Shown here piece after piece: positions 45,002 through 55,800 of a stretch of 64,000 bases of DNA. The first letter of the stretch is position 1; each line of letters starts with the position of its first letter. The notes below the pieces were generated by a model that saw nothing but the letters and a program-made list of their open reading frames with translations, was not told where the DNA came from and searched no databases. Made by a program: the position numbers and the translations under genes. Location: positions 310,001 to 374,000 of the forward strand of contig NZ_QNTQ01000001.1 of assembly GCF_003298775.1 (NCBI RefSeq), written 5' to 3'. This DNA is from Rhodosalinus halophilus. GTDB lineage: Bacteria; Pseudomonadota; Alphaproteobacteria; Rhodobacterales; Rhodobacteraceae.

Positions 45002-45489
45002 GCTGTTTCCTTTTCGGCCTCGCGCAGGCTCGCGATCCAGAACCACCCGAAAGCGACCAACCACAAAACGCCGACGATCTGCAAGCCCGGCCCCGGCCCG
45101 ACGAGCCCCTCGACCAGCCCCTGCAGCAGCAAGAGCGGCGCCGCGGCCAGGAACGCCCAGAAGAGCGCGAGGCGCGCGCCGTAGAAGCTGCCCCGCCCGC
45201 CCACGAGCCGCGCGACGAGGTGCGACAGCGCCGCCAGCCCGTAAAGCAGCAGCGGCGCGATGAAGACCCAGCCGAAGAGCGCGCCCGCGATCTGCGCCTC
45301 GAGCGGCGGTGCGTCGGGTTGCAGCGTGGCCGCGCGCTGCAGCGCAGGCCAGCGCCCGACGAAGGCGAGAAGACAGCCGCCCATGAGGATGGCGAGCGCC
45401 CGGTCCTCGCGCCGGCCCGCGTCGAGCAGGCGGCGCATCACCGCCCGCGGCGACCGGTAGGTCGCCGCGATGTCGGTCGTGACCGGCAT
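44998..45489 (-). CDS. Yip1-family membrane protein, second copy
   Basis: 163 residues, four helices, with a related N-terminus (ATYRSPRAVMRRLLDAGRRED). It is a diverged relative of the next gene. Its start codon shares one base with the sufD stop (TGATG at 45487-45491), a tight coupling to the Fe-S genes. Function unknown. Confidence 0.78.
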   Translation of the reverse strand: MPVTTDIAATYRSPRAVMRRLLDAGRREDRALAILMGGCLLAFVGRWPALQRAATLQPDAPPLEAQIAGALFGWVFIAPLLLYGLAALSHLVARLVGGRGSFYGARLALFWAFLAAAPLLLLQGLVEGLVGPGPGLQIVGVLWLVAFGWFWIASLREAEKETA

Positions 45490-46771
45490 CAGCCGCGCCG
45501 TCGCGCGAGCCAGGCCTCGAGCCGCGCGGTGATGTCGCCCGCCAGCGTCTCGTCCTCGATCTCTTCGACGGCCTCGGCGAGGAAGGCCAGCGTCAGGATA
45601 TCGGTCGCCTCTCCCTCGGGGATGCCGCGGGCCCGGAGATAGAACAGCGCGTCCTCGTCGATGTCGCCGCTTGTCGACCCATGCGAGCAGGCGACGTCGT
45701 CGGCGTAGATCTCGAGCTCGGGCTTGGCGAGGAACTGGCTGTCCTCGTCCAGCAGCAGCGACTGGCTGATCTGGTAGCCGTCGGTCTTCTGCGCGCCGGG
45801 CTTCACCAGGATCTTGCCCTGAAACACGCCCGTCGCGCCGTTGCGCAGCACCTTCTTGAAGACCTGCCGGCTTTCGCAGCGCTCGGCCGCATGCGTGATG
45901 AAGACCGTGTCGTCCTGGTGGAAATCGCCGTCTCCGACGCAGGCGCCGGCGACATGCGCGACGCCCTCCTCCCCGTCGAGTTCGATCACGCATTCGTTGC
46001 GCGTCATAACGCCGTTGACCGTGACCGAGAAGGACTTGAAGACGCTCTGCCTGCCCAGCCGGGCGAAGACATGCGTGGCCGCGCGCCGCTCGTGGTCGCG
46101 GCCCTGCGCGCGGACGTGATGCAGCGTGCCGCCGTCGGCTATCTCCGCCTCGATCACGTTGTTGAAGCGCGCGGCGGCGGGCCCGTTCTCGAGCAGGGTG
46201 AGTTCGGCGCCCGCCTCCACCTTCACGCAATGATGAAGATATGCGTCCGATGTCTCTGATTCATGGCGATAAATCAGGCTTACGGGCTTCGAGGGCCTGC
46301 CCGTGACGCGGATGAGAACACCATCCGCGGCGAAGGCGGTGTTCAGCGCGGCGAGCGGGCGCGGCACCGGCGAATGCCCGCGCGCCTCGAGCACGCCGTA
46401 GAGATCGCGCGCCCAGTGCAGATCGGCCGTCGCGGCCTCGGCGAGACGCTCGATCTCGATCCCCTCGAGGGCCAGGTCGTCCGACGCCTCGGCATCGAAG
46501 ACGCCGTCGGTGAAGACGATCTTCAGCCGGTCGAAGGCGTCGAACATCGGCGCCTCGTCGTTCTCGAAGAGCGCCGCCGCGGGGGCCTCGGCCTGCACGA
46601 GCGTATCGGGCCGGGTGAAGCGCCAGTATTCGTCGCGCGGCCCCGGCAGCCCCATCTCCCGCAGCCGCGCCAGCGCCGCCTCGCGCGCCGCGCGCGGCCA
46701 GCCGTCCTCGGGCATGGAGAGCGCGGCGATCCGCGCGTCGAGAGCGTCGAGCTTGGGTTGCGGCAGCGCCA

Positions 46772-46772
<1 letters not shown>
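45489..46772 (-). CDS. sufD: Fe-S cluster assembly protein SufD
   Basis: 427 residues, usual for SufD. Its C-terminal beta-helix domain includes the conserved QVFKKVLRNGATGVFQGKILV segment and the SHGSTSGDIDEDALFYLRARG end with the conserved His (ACSHG). SufD forms the SufBC2D scaffold with SufB and SufC; its His residue helps bind the nascent cluster. It overlaps the sufC stop by one base at its start (TGATG) and ends overlapping the Yip1-like gene. Confidence 0.95.
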
Positions 46773-47527
<755 letters not shown>

Positions 47528-47555
47528 TCTGTCGTCCTTTCTTCGTCCGCGGCGC

Positions 47556-48164
47556 TCAGGGCCGCGTCATCAGCGTCACGATCTGCATGAGCCGCTCGGC
47601 CGGCACCGGCCGCGGCTCGATGTCCCAGACGGCCATGCGCCCGACCATCGCCGGGGGGCCGAGATACTCCTCGACGACATGGTAGTGCCGCCGCGGCGCG
47701 TAGTCGTCGAACAGCAGCCTGAGCGGCGCCGGCGCGCGGAAGAGCGCGGCCAGCGCGCAGCCCACGCGGAACCGTCCGTCCACCAGCACCACCTCCGGCG
47801 CGAAGCCCTCACGCTCCCACACCTTGAGCGGATAGCGGGCGTAGCGCCGCCAGCCGCTGTCGTCGGCCGGATGGCCCCACTCCTTCGTGGGGCCGATGTC
47901 GGCCCAGAGCACCTCGACCTTGGTGCCCGCGGCAGGCGGATGCGCCGCGAACCACGCGCGCATTCCGTCGGCCCAGGCCGCATCGCTCTCGACCGACACG
48001 ATCCGCTTGCCCGGCATCTCCGCCGCCATTAGCGTCGAGCCGCCGCTGCCATACTCGAGGATGGTGCCCGCCCTGTCGCAGGCCATTCGCAGCGCCTCCG
48101 CCTCGGCTGGCGGCAGAGGCAGCTCCGGCCGGACCGGAGAGGCTTGTCGCGTTGGCGCGTCCAC
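47556..48164 (-). CDS. Putative SAM-dependent methyltransferase-like protein in the suf cluster
   Basis: 202 residues. The N-terminal part resembles a class I Rossmann methyltransferase core (ILEYGSGGSTLMAAEM, then VSVESDAAW and later VLVDGRFRVGCALAAL). Many homologues are annotated only as hypothetical or methyltransferase. Not a known Fe-S factor, but lies between ybjQ and sufC on the same strand (4 bp after ybjQ, 28 bp before sufC), so it is part of the operon. Confidence 0.68.
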   Translation of the reverse strand: MDAPTRQASPVRPELPLPPAEAEALRMACDRAGTILEYGSGGSTLMAAEMPGKRIVSVESDAAWADGMRAWFAAHPPAAGTKVEVLWADIGPTKEWGHPADDSGWRRYARYPLKVWEREGFAPEVVLVDGRFRVGCALAALFRAPAPLRLLFDDYAPRRHYHVVEEYLGPPAMVGRMAVWDIEPRPVPAERLMQIVTLMTRP

Positions 48165-48168
48165 GACA

Positions 48169-48480
48169 TCACCCCAGCGAGACGGCGGTGCCGGAGGCCG
48201 AGACCATCAGCATGTTGTTTATGACCTCATAGTCGAGGTCCACGCCAATCACGGCCGTGGCTCCCAGGGCCGCCGCACGACTCTCCATCTCGCGGATCGC
48301 CGTTTCACGCGCCTCGGCGAGGCTCGCCTCATAGGCGCCGGACCGACCGCCGAGAATGTCGGTGATACCCGCGAAGACGTCGCGGAAGACATTGGCGCCG
48401 ATGATCGCCTCGCCGGTGACGATGCCATGGTAATCGGTGATCTTGCGCCCCTCGACAAGCGGCGTGGTGGTCACGATCAT
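48169..48480 (-). CDS. YbjQ/UPF0145-family protein
   Basis: 103 residues, the standard length of UPF0145 (YbjQ) proteins, with the family features [25 protein letters not shown] and the glycine-rich [10 protein letters not shown] strand. Family members form pentamers and have been called heavy-metal binding, without firm evidence. 16 bp after sufB, so co-transcribed. The frame extends to 48531 but ATG 48480 matches the family start. Confidence 0.85.
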   Translation of the reverse strand: MIVTTTPLVEGRKITDYHGIVTGEAIIGANVFRDVFAGITDILGGRSGAYEASLAEARETAIREMESRAAALGATAVIGVDLDYEVINNMLMVSASGTAVSLG

Positions 48481-48496
48481 CGCGCGCACTCCGTCC

Positions 48497-50035
48497 TCAG
48501 CCAACCGATCCTTCGAGCGAGATCGCGACAAGCTGCTGCGCCTCCATCGCGAATTCCATCGGCAGCGCCTGCAGCACCTCCTTGGCGAAGCCGTTGACGA
48601 TCAGCGCCACGGCCTCTTCCTCGTCCATGCCGCGCTGGCGGCAATAGAAGAGCTGGTCGTCGTCCACCTTCGAGGTGGTCGCCTCGTGCTCCACCCGGGA
48701 GGAGTTGTTCTTCACCTCGATGTAGGGAACCGTGTGCGCCCCGCACGTGTCGCCAATCAGAAGGCTGTCGCACTGCGTGTAGTTGCGGCTGTTCTTGGCG
48801 CGCGGGTGCATCGAGACGAGCCCGCGGTAGGTGTTCGAGCTCTGCCCCGCGCTGATCCCCTTCGAGACGATCCGCGAGCGGGTGTTCTTGCCCAGGTGCA
48901 CCATCTTCGTGCCGGTGTCGGCCTGCTGATGGTTGTTGGTGATCGCGATCGAGTAGAACTCGCCCTGGCTGTCGTTGCCGCGCAGGATGCAGGAGGGATA
49001 CTTCCAGGTCACCGAGCTGCCCGTCTCCACCTGCGTCCACATCACCTTGGAGCGGTCGCCGCGGCAATCGGCGCGCTTGGTGACGAAGTTGTAGATGCCG
49101 CCCTTGCCCTCCTCGTCGCCGGGATACCAGTTCTGGACGGTGGAGTATTTCACCTCCGCGTCCTCCTCGGCGATGATCTCGACCACGGCCGCGTGCAGCT
49201 GGCTCTCGTCGCGCTGCGGCGCGGTGCAACCCTCGAGGTAGCTCACGTAGGAGCCCTTGTCGGCGATGATGAGCGTGCGCTCGAACTGCCCGGTATTCTC
49301 CGCGTTGATGCGGAAATAGGTCGAAAGCTCCATCGGGCAGCGCACGCCCGGCGGCACGTAGACGAAGGAACCGTCGGAAAAGACCGCGCTGTTCAGCGTG
49401 GCGTAGAAGTTGTCGCTGACGGGCACCACCGAGCCCAGATACTTCTTCACGAGCTCCGGGTGTTCCTTGATCGCCTCGGAGATCGAGCAGAAGATCACGC
49501 CCGCCTTCTTCAGCTCCGCCTGGAAGGTGGTGCCGACGCTCACGCTGTCGAAGACCGCGTCCACCGCGACCTTGCGCTCGGCCTCGCGCCCCTCGGCGGG
49601 CGCGGCGTTCTCGGCGCCCTCGACGCCGGCCAGGATCATCTGCTCCTTGAGCGGGATGCCGAGCTTCTCGTAGGTCTCGAGCAGCTTCGGATCGACCTCG
49701 TCGAGCGACTTCGGCTTCTCGGCCATGCTCTTCGGCCGGGCGTAGTAGTACTGCTCCTGGAAGTCGATCGCGGGGTAGTCGACGAAGGCCCAGGTCGGCT
49801 CCTTCATCTGCAGCCAGCGCTCGTAGGCCTTGAGCCGCCAGTCGGTCATCCACTCCGGCTCGCCGTTCTTCTCCGAGATGAGGCGCACGATATCGGCCGT
49901 CAGGCCCTTCGGCGCGTAGTCCATCTCGATGTCGGTTTCCCAGCCGTACTTGTACTTGCCGCCGACCTCGCGCACGGTCTCGACCGTGTCGCGATCCACG
50001 CCTTCCTTCACGTCGAGCTTGTCCAATGCGCTCAT
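48497..50035 (-). CDS. sufB: Fe-S cluster assembly scaffold SufB
   Basis: 512 residues, close to the usual SufB length. Conserved elements are the N-terminal [27 protein letters not shown]-like [37 protein letters not shown] with the cluster-related Cys, and C-terminal [26 protein letters not shown]. SufB is the scaffold on which clusters form with SufC and SufD. 121 bp separate it from the upstream desulfurase, and a probable IscR palindrome lies inside that gene about 460 bp before the start, suggesting an extra promoter. Confidence 0.96.
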   Translation of the reverse strand: MSALDKLDVKEGVDRDTVETVREVGGKYKYGWETDIEMDYAPKGLTADIVRLISEKNGEPEWMTDWRLKAYERWLQMKEPTWAFVDYPAIDFQEQYYYARPKSMAEKPKSLDEVDPKLLETYEKLGIPLKEQMILAGVEGAENAAPAEGREAERKVAVDAVFDSVSVGTTFQAELKKAGVIFCSISEAIKEHPELVKKYLGSVVPVSDNFYATLNSAVFSDGSFVYVPPGVRCPMELSTYFRINAENTGQFERTLIIADKGSYVSYLEGCTAPQRDESQLHAAVVEIIAEEDAEVKYSTVQNWYPGDEEGKGGIYNFVTKRADCRGDRSKVMWTQVETGSSVTWKYPSCILRGNDSQGEFYSIAITNNHQQADTGTKMVHLGKNTRSRIVSKGISAGQSSNTYRGLVSMHPRAKNSRNYTQCDSLLIGDTCGAHTVPYIEVKNNSSRVEHEATTSKVDDDQLFYCRQRGMDEEEAVALIVNGFAKEVLQALPMEFAMEAQQLVAISLEGSVG

Positions 50036-50156
50036 CGCCGCTCTCCTCGATCTGACGCCAAAGTCCGAGACCTGCGCCGGGTTTGCATCTCCCGCCCCGT
50101 CAGGGGCTGTTCCGCCCCGCCGCCGCGGGACGCATTGTGGTGTCGCGCCGCCGGCC

Positions 50157-51200
50157 TCAGGCCGCCCGCGCGCGGTGCCGCCTCTGCGCCGCACGCCATG
50201 TCTCGGCGAAGCGCAGCACCGCGTCGCGCGTCACGCCGGGCCCGAGGCTCACGCGCACGGCGCTCGCCGCCACCTCCTCGCCCAGGCCCATCGCCTCCAG
50301 CACCCGGCTCGCGCGGACCTTCCCGCTCGAACAGGCGGATCCGGCCGATATCGCGAAGCCGGCGAGATCCATGGCCATCACCTGCGTCTCTCCCTTCCAT
50401 CCCGGCGCGGCGAAACAGGCCGTGTTGGGCAGCCGCTCCGCCGATTTCCCGATGAAAATAATCTGGTCTTCGGGCCCCTCAAGGCTTTTTTCTAGAATAT
50501 TTCTAAGTTCCGCGACCTCCTCCCAGACCCCGGCCTCGAGATCGCGCCGCGCCGCGGCCGCCGCCGCGCCGAAGCCCGCGATGCCGGCCAGGTTCTCGGT
50601 GCCCGAGCGGCGGCCCATCTCCTGCCCGCCCCCGCGGATCTGCGCGGCCAGGTCGAGGCCCTGCCGGATCAGCAGCGCCCCCACGCCCTTCGGCCCGCCC
50701 AGCTTGTGCGCCGAGACGAGCGCCATCTCCACGCCGGTCTCCGAGAGCGCGAACGGCAGCTTCCCGAAGGCCTGCGTCATGTCGCTGACCGCGAGGCCGG
50801 GGGGGAGGCTCTGCACCACGCCCGTCTCGGAATTGGCGTATTGCAGCACCGAGCGCGCGGGCTCGGCGACGCCGACCCGCCCGGCCGCGTCCACCGGCAG
50901 CGTCTCCGCGATCCAGGCGCGCACGGCGTCATGCTCCACGCCCGCCCCCAGAAGGCCGCGCCCGGCGCAGGCCAGCGCCGCCGCCTCGGTCGCCCCCGAG
51001 GTGAACACCAGGTCGTAGCCCTCGCCGCCGATCGCCTCGAGCACCTGGGCGCGGGCGCGCTCGAGAAGCGCGCGGGCCGCCCGCCCCTCGGCATGCACGG
51101 AGGAGGGGTTGCCCGTCATGTCGAGCGCCTCGATCACCGCCGCCCGCGCCTCGGGCCGGATCGGCGCGGTCGCGTTCCAGTCGAGATAGACCCTGTTCAT
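50157..51200 (-). CDS. Cysteine desulfurase (class I, NifS/IscS-like)
   Basis: 347 residues, shorter than typical IscS (about 400). Signatures: [21 protein letters not shown] lysine in [15 protein letters not shown] histidine, and the catalytic cysteine in AGSACSSGK, which is the class I loop type. It supplies sulfur to the suf system. Between residues 227 and 235 the codons CTT AGA AAT ATT CTA GAA AAA AGC CTT are strikingly AT-rich against strong GC3 preference elsewhere, because they contain an IscR-like palindrome. Follows iscR after 100 bp. Confidence 0.88.
   Translation of the reverse strand: MNRVYLDWNATAPIRPEARAAVIEALDMTGNPSSVHAEGRAARALLERARAQVLEAIGGEGYDLVFTSGATEAAALACAGRGLLGAGVEHDAVRAWIAETLPVDAAGRVGVAEPARSVLQYANSETGVVQSLPPGLAVSDMTQAFGKLPFALSETGVEMALVSAHKLGGPKGVGALLIRQGLDLAAQIRGGGQEMGRRSGTENLAGIAGFGAAAAAARRDLEAGVWEEVAELRNILEKSLEGPEDQIIFIGKSAERLPNTACFAAPGWKGETQVMAMDLAGFAISAGSACSSGKVRASRVLEAMGLGEEVAASAVRVSLGPGVTRDAVLRFAETWRAAQRRHRARAA
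50492..50507 (-). promoter_or_regulatory. IscR-like palindrome inside the desulfurase coding sequence
   Basis: Contains TAGAA-TAT-TTCTA, the same half-sites and spacing as the site at 51837-51853. The nine codons across it are all AT-rich in a gene that otherwise uses C or G at third positions, so the DNA sequence seems selected over codon use. It may control sufB from within the upstream gene. Confidence 0.6.
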
Positions 51201-51247
51201 CGCGCCCCCTGCCGTTCCTTCCTCTTGCCGGAAATACCCCGGGGGGA

Positions 51248-51279
51248 GTCCGCGCAGCGGACGGGGGGCAGCGCCCCCC
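51248..51279 (-). repeat. Tandem hairpins in the iscR to desulfurase gap
   Basis: Two adjacent stem-loops, GTCCGC-GCA-GCGGAC (51248-51262) and G6-CAGCG-C6 (51263-51279), next to CCCCGGGGGG. Elements of this type recur between genes in Rhodobacteraceae; here it may partially end transcription or shield the iscR mRNA. Confidence 0.6.
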
Positions 51280-51300
51280 GGCGGCGGCGGCCGCATGCGC

Positions 51301-51759
51301 TCACTCGTCCACCACCGAGAACAGGTCGGGTACCGCGGGACAGGGGGCGAGCGTGTTCTCGACGACATCCGAGAGCCGCGTCTGGTGCAGGAAGACGTAG
51401 ACCTGCGCAGAGAGGCTCTGCCACAGACGGTTGGTCAGCGACTGCGCCTTGGTTCCCGACAGCGCGCCGGTCGCGCCCGCGCCGGTGTGCATCGCGTCCA
51501 CCGTCTCGTCCACCGCGGCCAGCACCTCGACCACGCGGATCTCGGAGGCCGGCCGCGCCAGCCGGTAGCCGCCGCCCGGCCCGCGCACGGAACTCACCAG
51601 CCCCGCGCGCCGCAGGCGCACGAAGAGCTGCTCGAGATACGGCAGCGAGATCGACTGCCGCCTGGCGATGTCGCCCAGGCTGACCAGCGCGCCTTCCGGC
51701 TGGAGCGCCATGTCGGCCAGCGCGACCATCGCGTAGCGCCCCTTGGTGCTGAGCTTCAC
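51301..51759 (-). CDS. iscR: Rrf2-family iron-sulfur regulator IscR
   Basis: 152 residues. Rrf2 winged helix: MKLSTKGRYAMVAL at the N-terminus, LPYLEQLFVRLRRAGLV recognition helix and wing RGPGGGYRLARP. The E. coli-type three-cysteine pattern is missing; one cysteine remains, in TLAPCPAV near the C-terminus. This matches the Rhodobacter sphaeroides IscR, reported to bind an Fe-S cluster with a single cysteine and to repress suf/isc genes. Start is GTG 51759 with AAGGAGG upstream. First gene of the suf cluster, with a palindromic operator in its upstream region. Confidence 0.9.
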   Translation of the reverse strand: MKLSTKGRYAMVALADMALQPEGALVSLGDIARRQSISLPYLEQLFVRLRRAGLVSSVRGPGGGYRLARPASEIRVVEVLAAVDETVDAMHTGAGATGALSGTKAQSLTNRLWQSLSAQVYVFLHQTRLSDVVENTLAPCPAVPDLFSVVDE

Positions 51760-51836
51760 CGGCCACCGCCTCCTTCGCGGGAATATTGACCCCAAGCGCC
51801 ACAGCGCTTACCTGCACACGAGCCTCAGACGATGCC

Positions 51837-51853
51837 CTTAGAATTATTCTAAG
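51837..51853. promoter_or_regulatory. Probable IscR operator
   Basis: A 17-bp perfect inverted repeat CTTAGAAT-T-ATTCTAAG, halfway between divergent iscR and the hydrolase gene. It resembles the iron-responsive palindromes predicted for IscR in Rhodobacterales (consensus recalled, not checked). Binding here could control both genes. Confidence 0.75.
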
Positions 51854-51911
51854 ATCTCGCAGCGTTCCAGTCAACGATACAAAGCCGCGTCACCAGGAGT
51901 CAGCCGCCCAC

Positions 51912-52565
51912 ATGCCCGAGGTCATCTTTCCAGGCCCCGAGGGCCGTCTCGAAGGCCGCTACCACCCGCAGAAGGACCGCGACGCCCCCATCGCCATCAT
52001 GCTGCACCCGCATCCGCAGTTCGGGGGCACCATGAACAACAAGGTGGTCTACAACCTGCACTACGCCTTCCACCGGATGGGTTTCAGCGTGCTGCGCTTC
52101 AACTTCCGCGGCGTGGGCCGCAGCCAGGGGGAATACGACCAGGGCGTGGGCGAGCTCTCCGACGCCGCCTCGGCGCTCGACTACCTGCAGTCGATGAACC
52201 AGAACTCCAAGCACTGCTGGGTGGCGGGCTTCTCCTTCGGGGCCTGGATCGGGATGCAGCTTCTGATGCGGCGGCCGGAGATCACCGGCTTCGTCTCGGT
52301 CTCGCCGCCGGCCAACATGTACGACTTCTCCTTCCTCGCGCCCTGCCCCTCTTCGGGACTGATCATCAACGGCTCGGCCGACCGCGTGGCGCCCCCCGCC
52401 GATACCGCATCGCTGGTAGCCAAGCTCAAGGAGCAGAAGGGCATCACCATCACGCACGCCGAGATCGAGGGCGCCGGCCACTTCTTCGAGGGCGCGCACA
52501 TGGAAACCATGATCGAGACGGTGACCGACTACGTGAAGCGGCGGCTGACGGAAACGACCCGCTGA
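51912..52565 (+). CDS. Alpha/beta hydrolase
   Basis: 217 residues, cytoplasmic. Typical of the small dienelactone-hydrolase-like family: HPHPQFGGTMNN, RFNFRGVGRSQG, nucleophile elbow GFSFGA, Asp in GSADRVAPP and His in GAGHFFEG. These proteins are found beside isc/suf regulators in many alphaproteobacteria and lack a known substrate. The ribosome-binding site is AGGAG, about 12 bp before ATG 51912. It diverges from iscR and shares the palindrome at 51837-51853, so it may belong to the iron regulon. Confidence 0.88.
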   Translation: MPEVIFPGPEGRLEGRYHPQKDRDAPIAIMLHPHPQFGGTMNNKVVYNLHYAFHRMGFSVLRFNFRGVGRSQGEYDQGVGELSDAASALDYLQSMNQNSKHCWVAGFSFGAWIGMQLLMRRPEITGFVSVSPPANMYDFSFLAPCPSSGLIINGSADRVAPPADTASLVAKLKEQKGITITHAEIEGAGHFFEGAHMETMIETVTDYVKRRLTETTR

Positions 52566-52578
52566 TGGGTGTGACGTG

Positions 52579-52836
52579 ATGGGCGTGACGGAGGATCTGG
52601 CCGACGCGCTGGCGCGCGACGCGATCGCCGCGGCGGAGGAGACGGGCGACGAGCGCCTGATCGACGAGATCGCCGCGTCGCTGGGCGACACCTCGTCCAC
52701 CACCCAGGAGGCCTTCATGACCTCGGTCCGCGTCCGGCTGGCCGAGAAACGCGCGCGCCGCCTCCTGGAGACCCGGCTCGCCGCGGCGCGGGCGGCAGCC
52801 ACCGGTCACGGTCCTGGCGGCGCGCAAGGCGCTTGA
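52579..52836 (+). CDS. Small helical hypothetical protein
   Basis: 85 residues, all-helical, acidic N-terminal half (EDLADALARDAIAAAEETGD) and basic C-terminal half. No motif recognised. The stop codon lies inside a hairpin (52825-52845), and the last residues GAQGA may be set by it, as with uvrB and its repeat. It starts 13 bp after the hydrolase stop with GTG or ATG at 52576/52579; likely co-transcribed. Confidence 0.7.
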   Translation: MGVTEDLADALARDAIAAAEETGDERLIDEIAASLGDTSSTTQEAFMTSVRVRLAEKRARRLLETRLAAARAAATGHGPGGAQGA

Positions 52837-52868
52837 AGCGCCTTGCAAGCGGTTTGCAAACCGCTTGC
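52825..52868. repeat. Double palindrome between convergent small gene and mfd
   Basis: CAAGGCGCTT-G-AAGCGCCTTG (52825-52845) is followed, sharing one base, by a perfect 24-bp palindrome made of GCAAGCGGTTTG and its reverse complement (52845-52868). It lies between convergent stops, so it may end transcription both ways, but there is no T tract. The two hairpins share CTTGCAAGCG elements and could pair alternatively. Confidence 0.75.
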
Positions 52869-52869
52869 C

Positions 52870-55800
52870 TCAGCCCTCTGCCGCGACCGCCTCAGCCTGC
52901 TTCGCGAGATCCTGCGCGATGGCGAAGGCGCCGCGAATGCGCTCCTTCTCGCTCTTCCAGTCGCGCCGGACGACCACCTTGTTGTCCTTGACCTTGGCGA
53001 GCCCCTTCTGGGCCTTGATGAATTCCACCAGCCCGCCGGGGTTGGGGAAGCGGTCCTCGTGGAACTGGATGGTCGCGCCCCTGGGCCCGCCGTCGAGCCG
53101 GGCGATATGGGCGCGCTTGCACATCGCCTTGATGCGCACGACCAGAAGCAGCGTGTTCACCTCGCGCGGCAGCTTGCCGAAACGGTCGATGAGTTCGGCC
53201 GCGAAGCCCTCGAGCTCCACCTTGGTCGTCAGCGAGGACAGCCGCCGGTAGAGCCCGAGCCGCACGTCGAGATCCGGCACGTAATCCTCGGGGATGAGCA
53301 CCGGCACGCCGAGATTGATCTGCGGCGCCCATTGCTCGCCCGTGTCCGACAGCCCTTCGGCCTCGCCCGAGCGGATCCTGGCGATCGCCTCCTCCAGCAT
53401 CGACTGGTAAAGCTCGAAGCCCACGTCGCGCATCTGCCCCGACTGTTCCTCGCCGATGAGATTGCCGGCGCCGCGGATGTCGAGATCCTGACTGGCCAGG
53501 GTGAAGCCCGCGCCCAGCGCGTCGAGGCTGCCCAGCACCTTGAGCCGCTTCTCGGCGGCCGGCGTGAGCGGCGTGCGCGGCTTCGTCGTCAGGTAGGCAT
53601 AGGCCCGGGTCTTCGACCGCCCGACCCGGCCGCGGATCTGATAGAGCTGCGCAAGGCCGAAGCGGTCGGCGCGGTAGATCACCATCGTGTTCGCGGTGGG
53701 GATGTCGAGGCCCGACTCCACGATCGTCGTGGCCAGAAGCACGTCGTACTTGCCGTCGTAGAAGGCGTTCATCCGCTCGTCGAGCTCGCCCGCGGCCATC
53801 TGGCCGTGGGCGACGACATAGGAGACTTCCGGCACCTGCTGCCGGAGGAACTCCTCCATCTCCGGCAGATCCGAGATGCGGGGGACCACGAAGAAGCTCT
53901 GCCCGCCGCGGTAGTGCTCGCGCAGCAGCGCCTCGCGCACCGTGACCGCGTCGAACTCGCCTACATAGGTGCGGATCGAGAGGCGGTCGATGGGCGGCGT
54001 GCCGATCACGCTGAGATCGCGCACGCCCGAAAGCGCCATCTGCAGCGTGCGCGGGATCGGCGTCGCCGTGAGCGTGAGCACATGCACGTCCGAGCGCAGC
54101 TGCTTCAGCCTCTCCTTGTGCGCCACGCCGAAGCGCTGCTCCTCGTCCACGATCAGCAGACCGAGATTGGCGAAGCGCACCGATTTCGAGAGCAGCGCGT
54201 GGGTGCCGATCACGATGTCCACCGTTCCCTTCGCCAGGCCCGCGCGCGTCTCGCTCGCCGCGCGCTGGGAGACGAAGCGCGACAACGCCCGCACCTCCAG
54301 CGGGAAGCCGCGGAAGCGCTCGCGGAAGCTCTGCGCGTGCTGTCGGGCGAGCAGCGTGGTGGGCGCGATGACCGCCACCTGCTGTCCCGCCATCGCGGCG
54401 ACGAAGGCCGCGCGCATGGCCACTTCCGTCTTGCCGAAGCCCACGTCGCCGCAGATCAGCCGGTCCATCGGGCGGCCCGCGTCGAGATCGCCCAGCACGT
54501 CCTCGATGGCGCGCATCTGGTCCTCGGTCTCCTCGTAGGGAAAGCGCGCGCAGAAGGCCTCCCAGGCGTGGGGCTGCGGCTCCAGCACCGGCGCCTTCCT
54601 GAGCTCGCGCTCGGCGGCGATGCGGATTAGGCGTTCCGCCGTCTCGCGGATGCGCTCCTTCATCCGCGCCTTGCGGGCCTGCCAGGCGCCGCCGCCCAGC
54701 TTGTCGAGCAGCCCCTCCTCGTGGCCGTAGCGGCTCAGCAGCTCGATGTTCTCGACCGGAAGGTAGAGCTTCGCGCCCTCGGCGTATTCCAGCACCAGGC
54801 ATTCATGCGCCGCGCCCGCGGCGGTGATGACCTCGAGCCCCTGGTAGCGGCCGATGCCGTGCTCCACGTGCACGACCAGATCGCCGGGCGAGAGCGACTG
54901 AGCTTCGGTCAGGAAGTTCTCGGCCCGCCTGCGCTTTTTCGCACCGCGGATCAGCCGGTCGCCGAGCACGTCCTGTTCGGAGATGACCGTGAGGCCCGGT
55001 CGGGTGAAGCCCTGCTCCAGCGGCCAGACGGCCAGGTGCAGGCCGGTCTTGCCCAGGCGCGTCGCGTCCGGCACGGGCACCGCGCCCAAGAGCCCCTCGT
55101 CCTCCAGCAGCCCGTCGAGCCGCTCGCGCGCGCCCTCGGAATAGGAGGCGATGACGACAGGCCCCTCCTGCAGCCGGGCGCGAACATGCTCGGCCAGGAC
55201 ACTGAAAAGGTTCACCTTCTCGTTCTGGCGCTCTGGCGCGAAGCTCCGCCCGATGCGCCCCCCGGCATCGGTGACACCCGGCCCCGAGGGCTGCGGCAGC
55301 GGATGGAACTGCGCCACGCGCCGCCCCTCGAGCGCGCCCTCCAGCGCCGCCTCGTCCAGATAGAGCCGGTCGGGCGGGACGGGCTTGTAGATCGTGTCGA
55401 AGCGGCCGGTCTGGCCCATCGCCTCGCGCCGGGCCTCGTACTGATCGGCGATGGCCTCCCAGCGCGCGCGGTGGGCGGCGTGCAGCTGATCGTCGAGGCA
55501 GACCGGCGCGCCCGGCAGGTAGTCGAAGAGCGTCTCCAGCCGGTCGTGAAAGAACGGCAGCCAGTGCTCGGCGCCCTGCGGCTTGCGCCCGGCGCTCACC
55601 GACTCGTAGAGCGGATCGTCGGTGCCGCCGCCGCCGAACTCGATGCGGTAGTTCTGCCGGAAGCGACGGATCGAGGGCTCGTCGAGGATCACCTCGGACA
55701 CCGGGGCCAGCTCGACCCGCTCCAGCGCCTCGGTCGTGCGCTGGCTCGCCGGGTCGAAGCGGCGCGCGCCGTCGAGCGTGTCGCCGAAGAGGTCGAGGCG

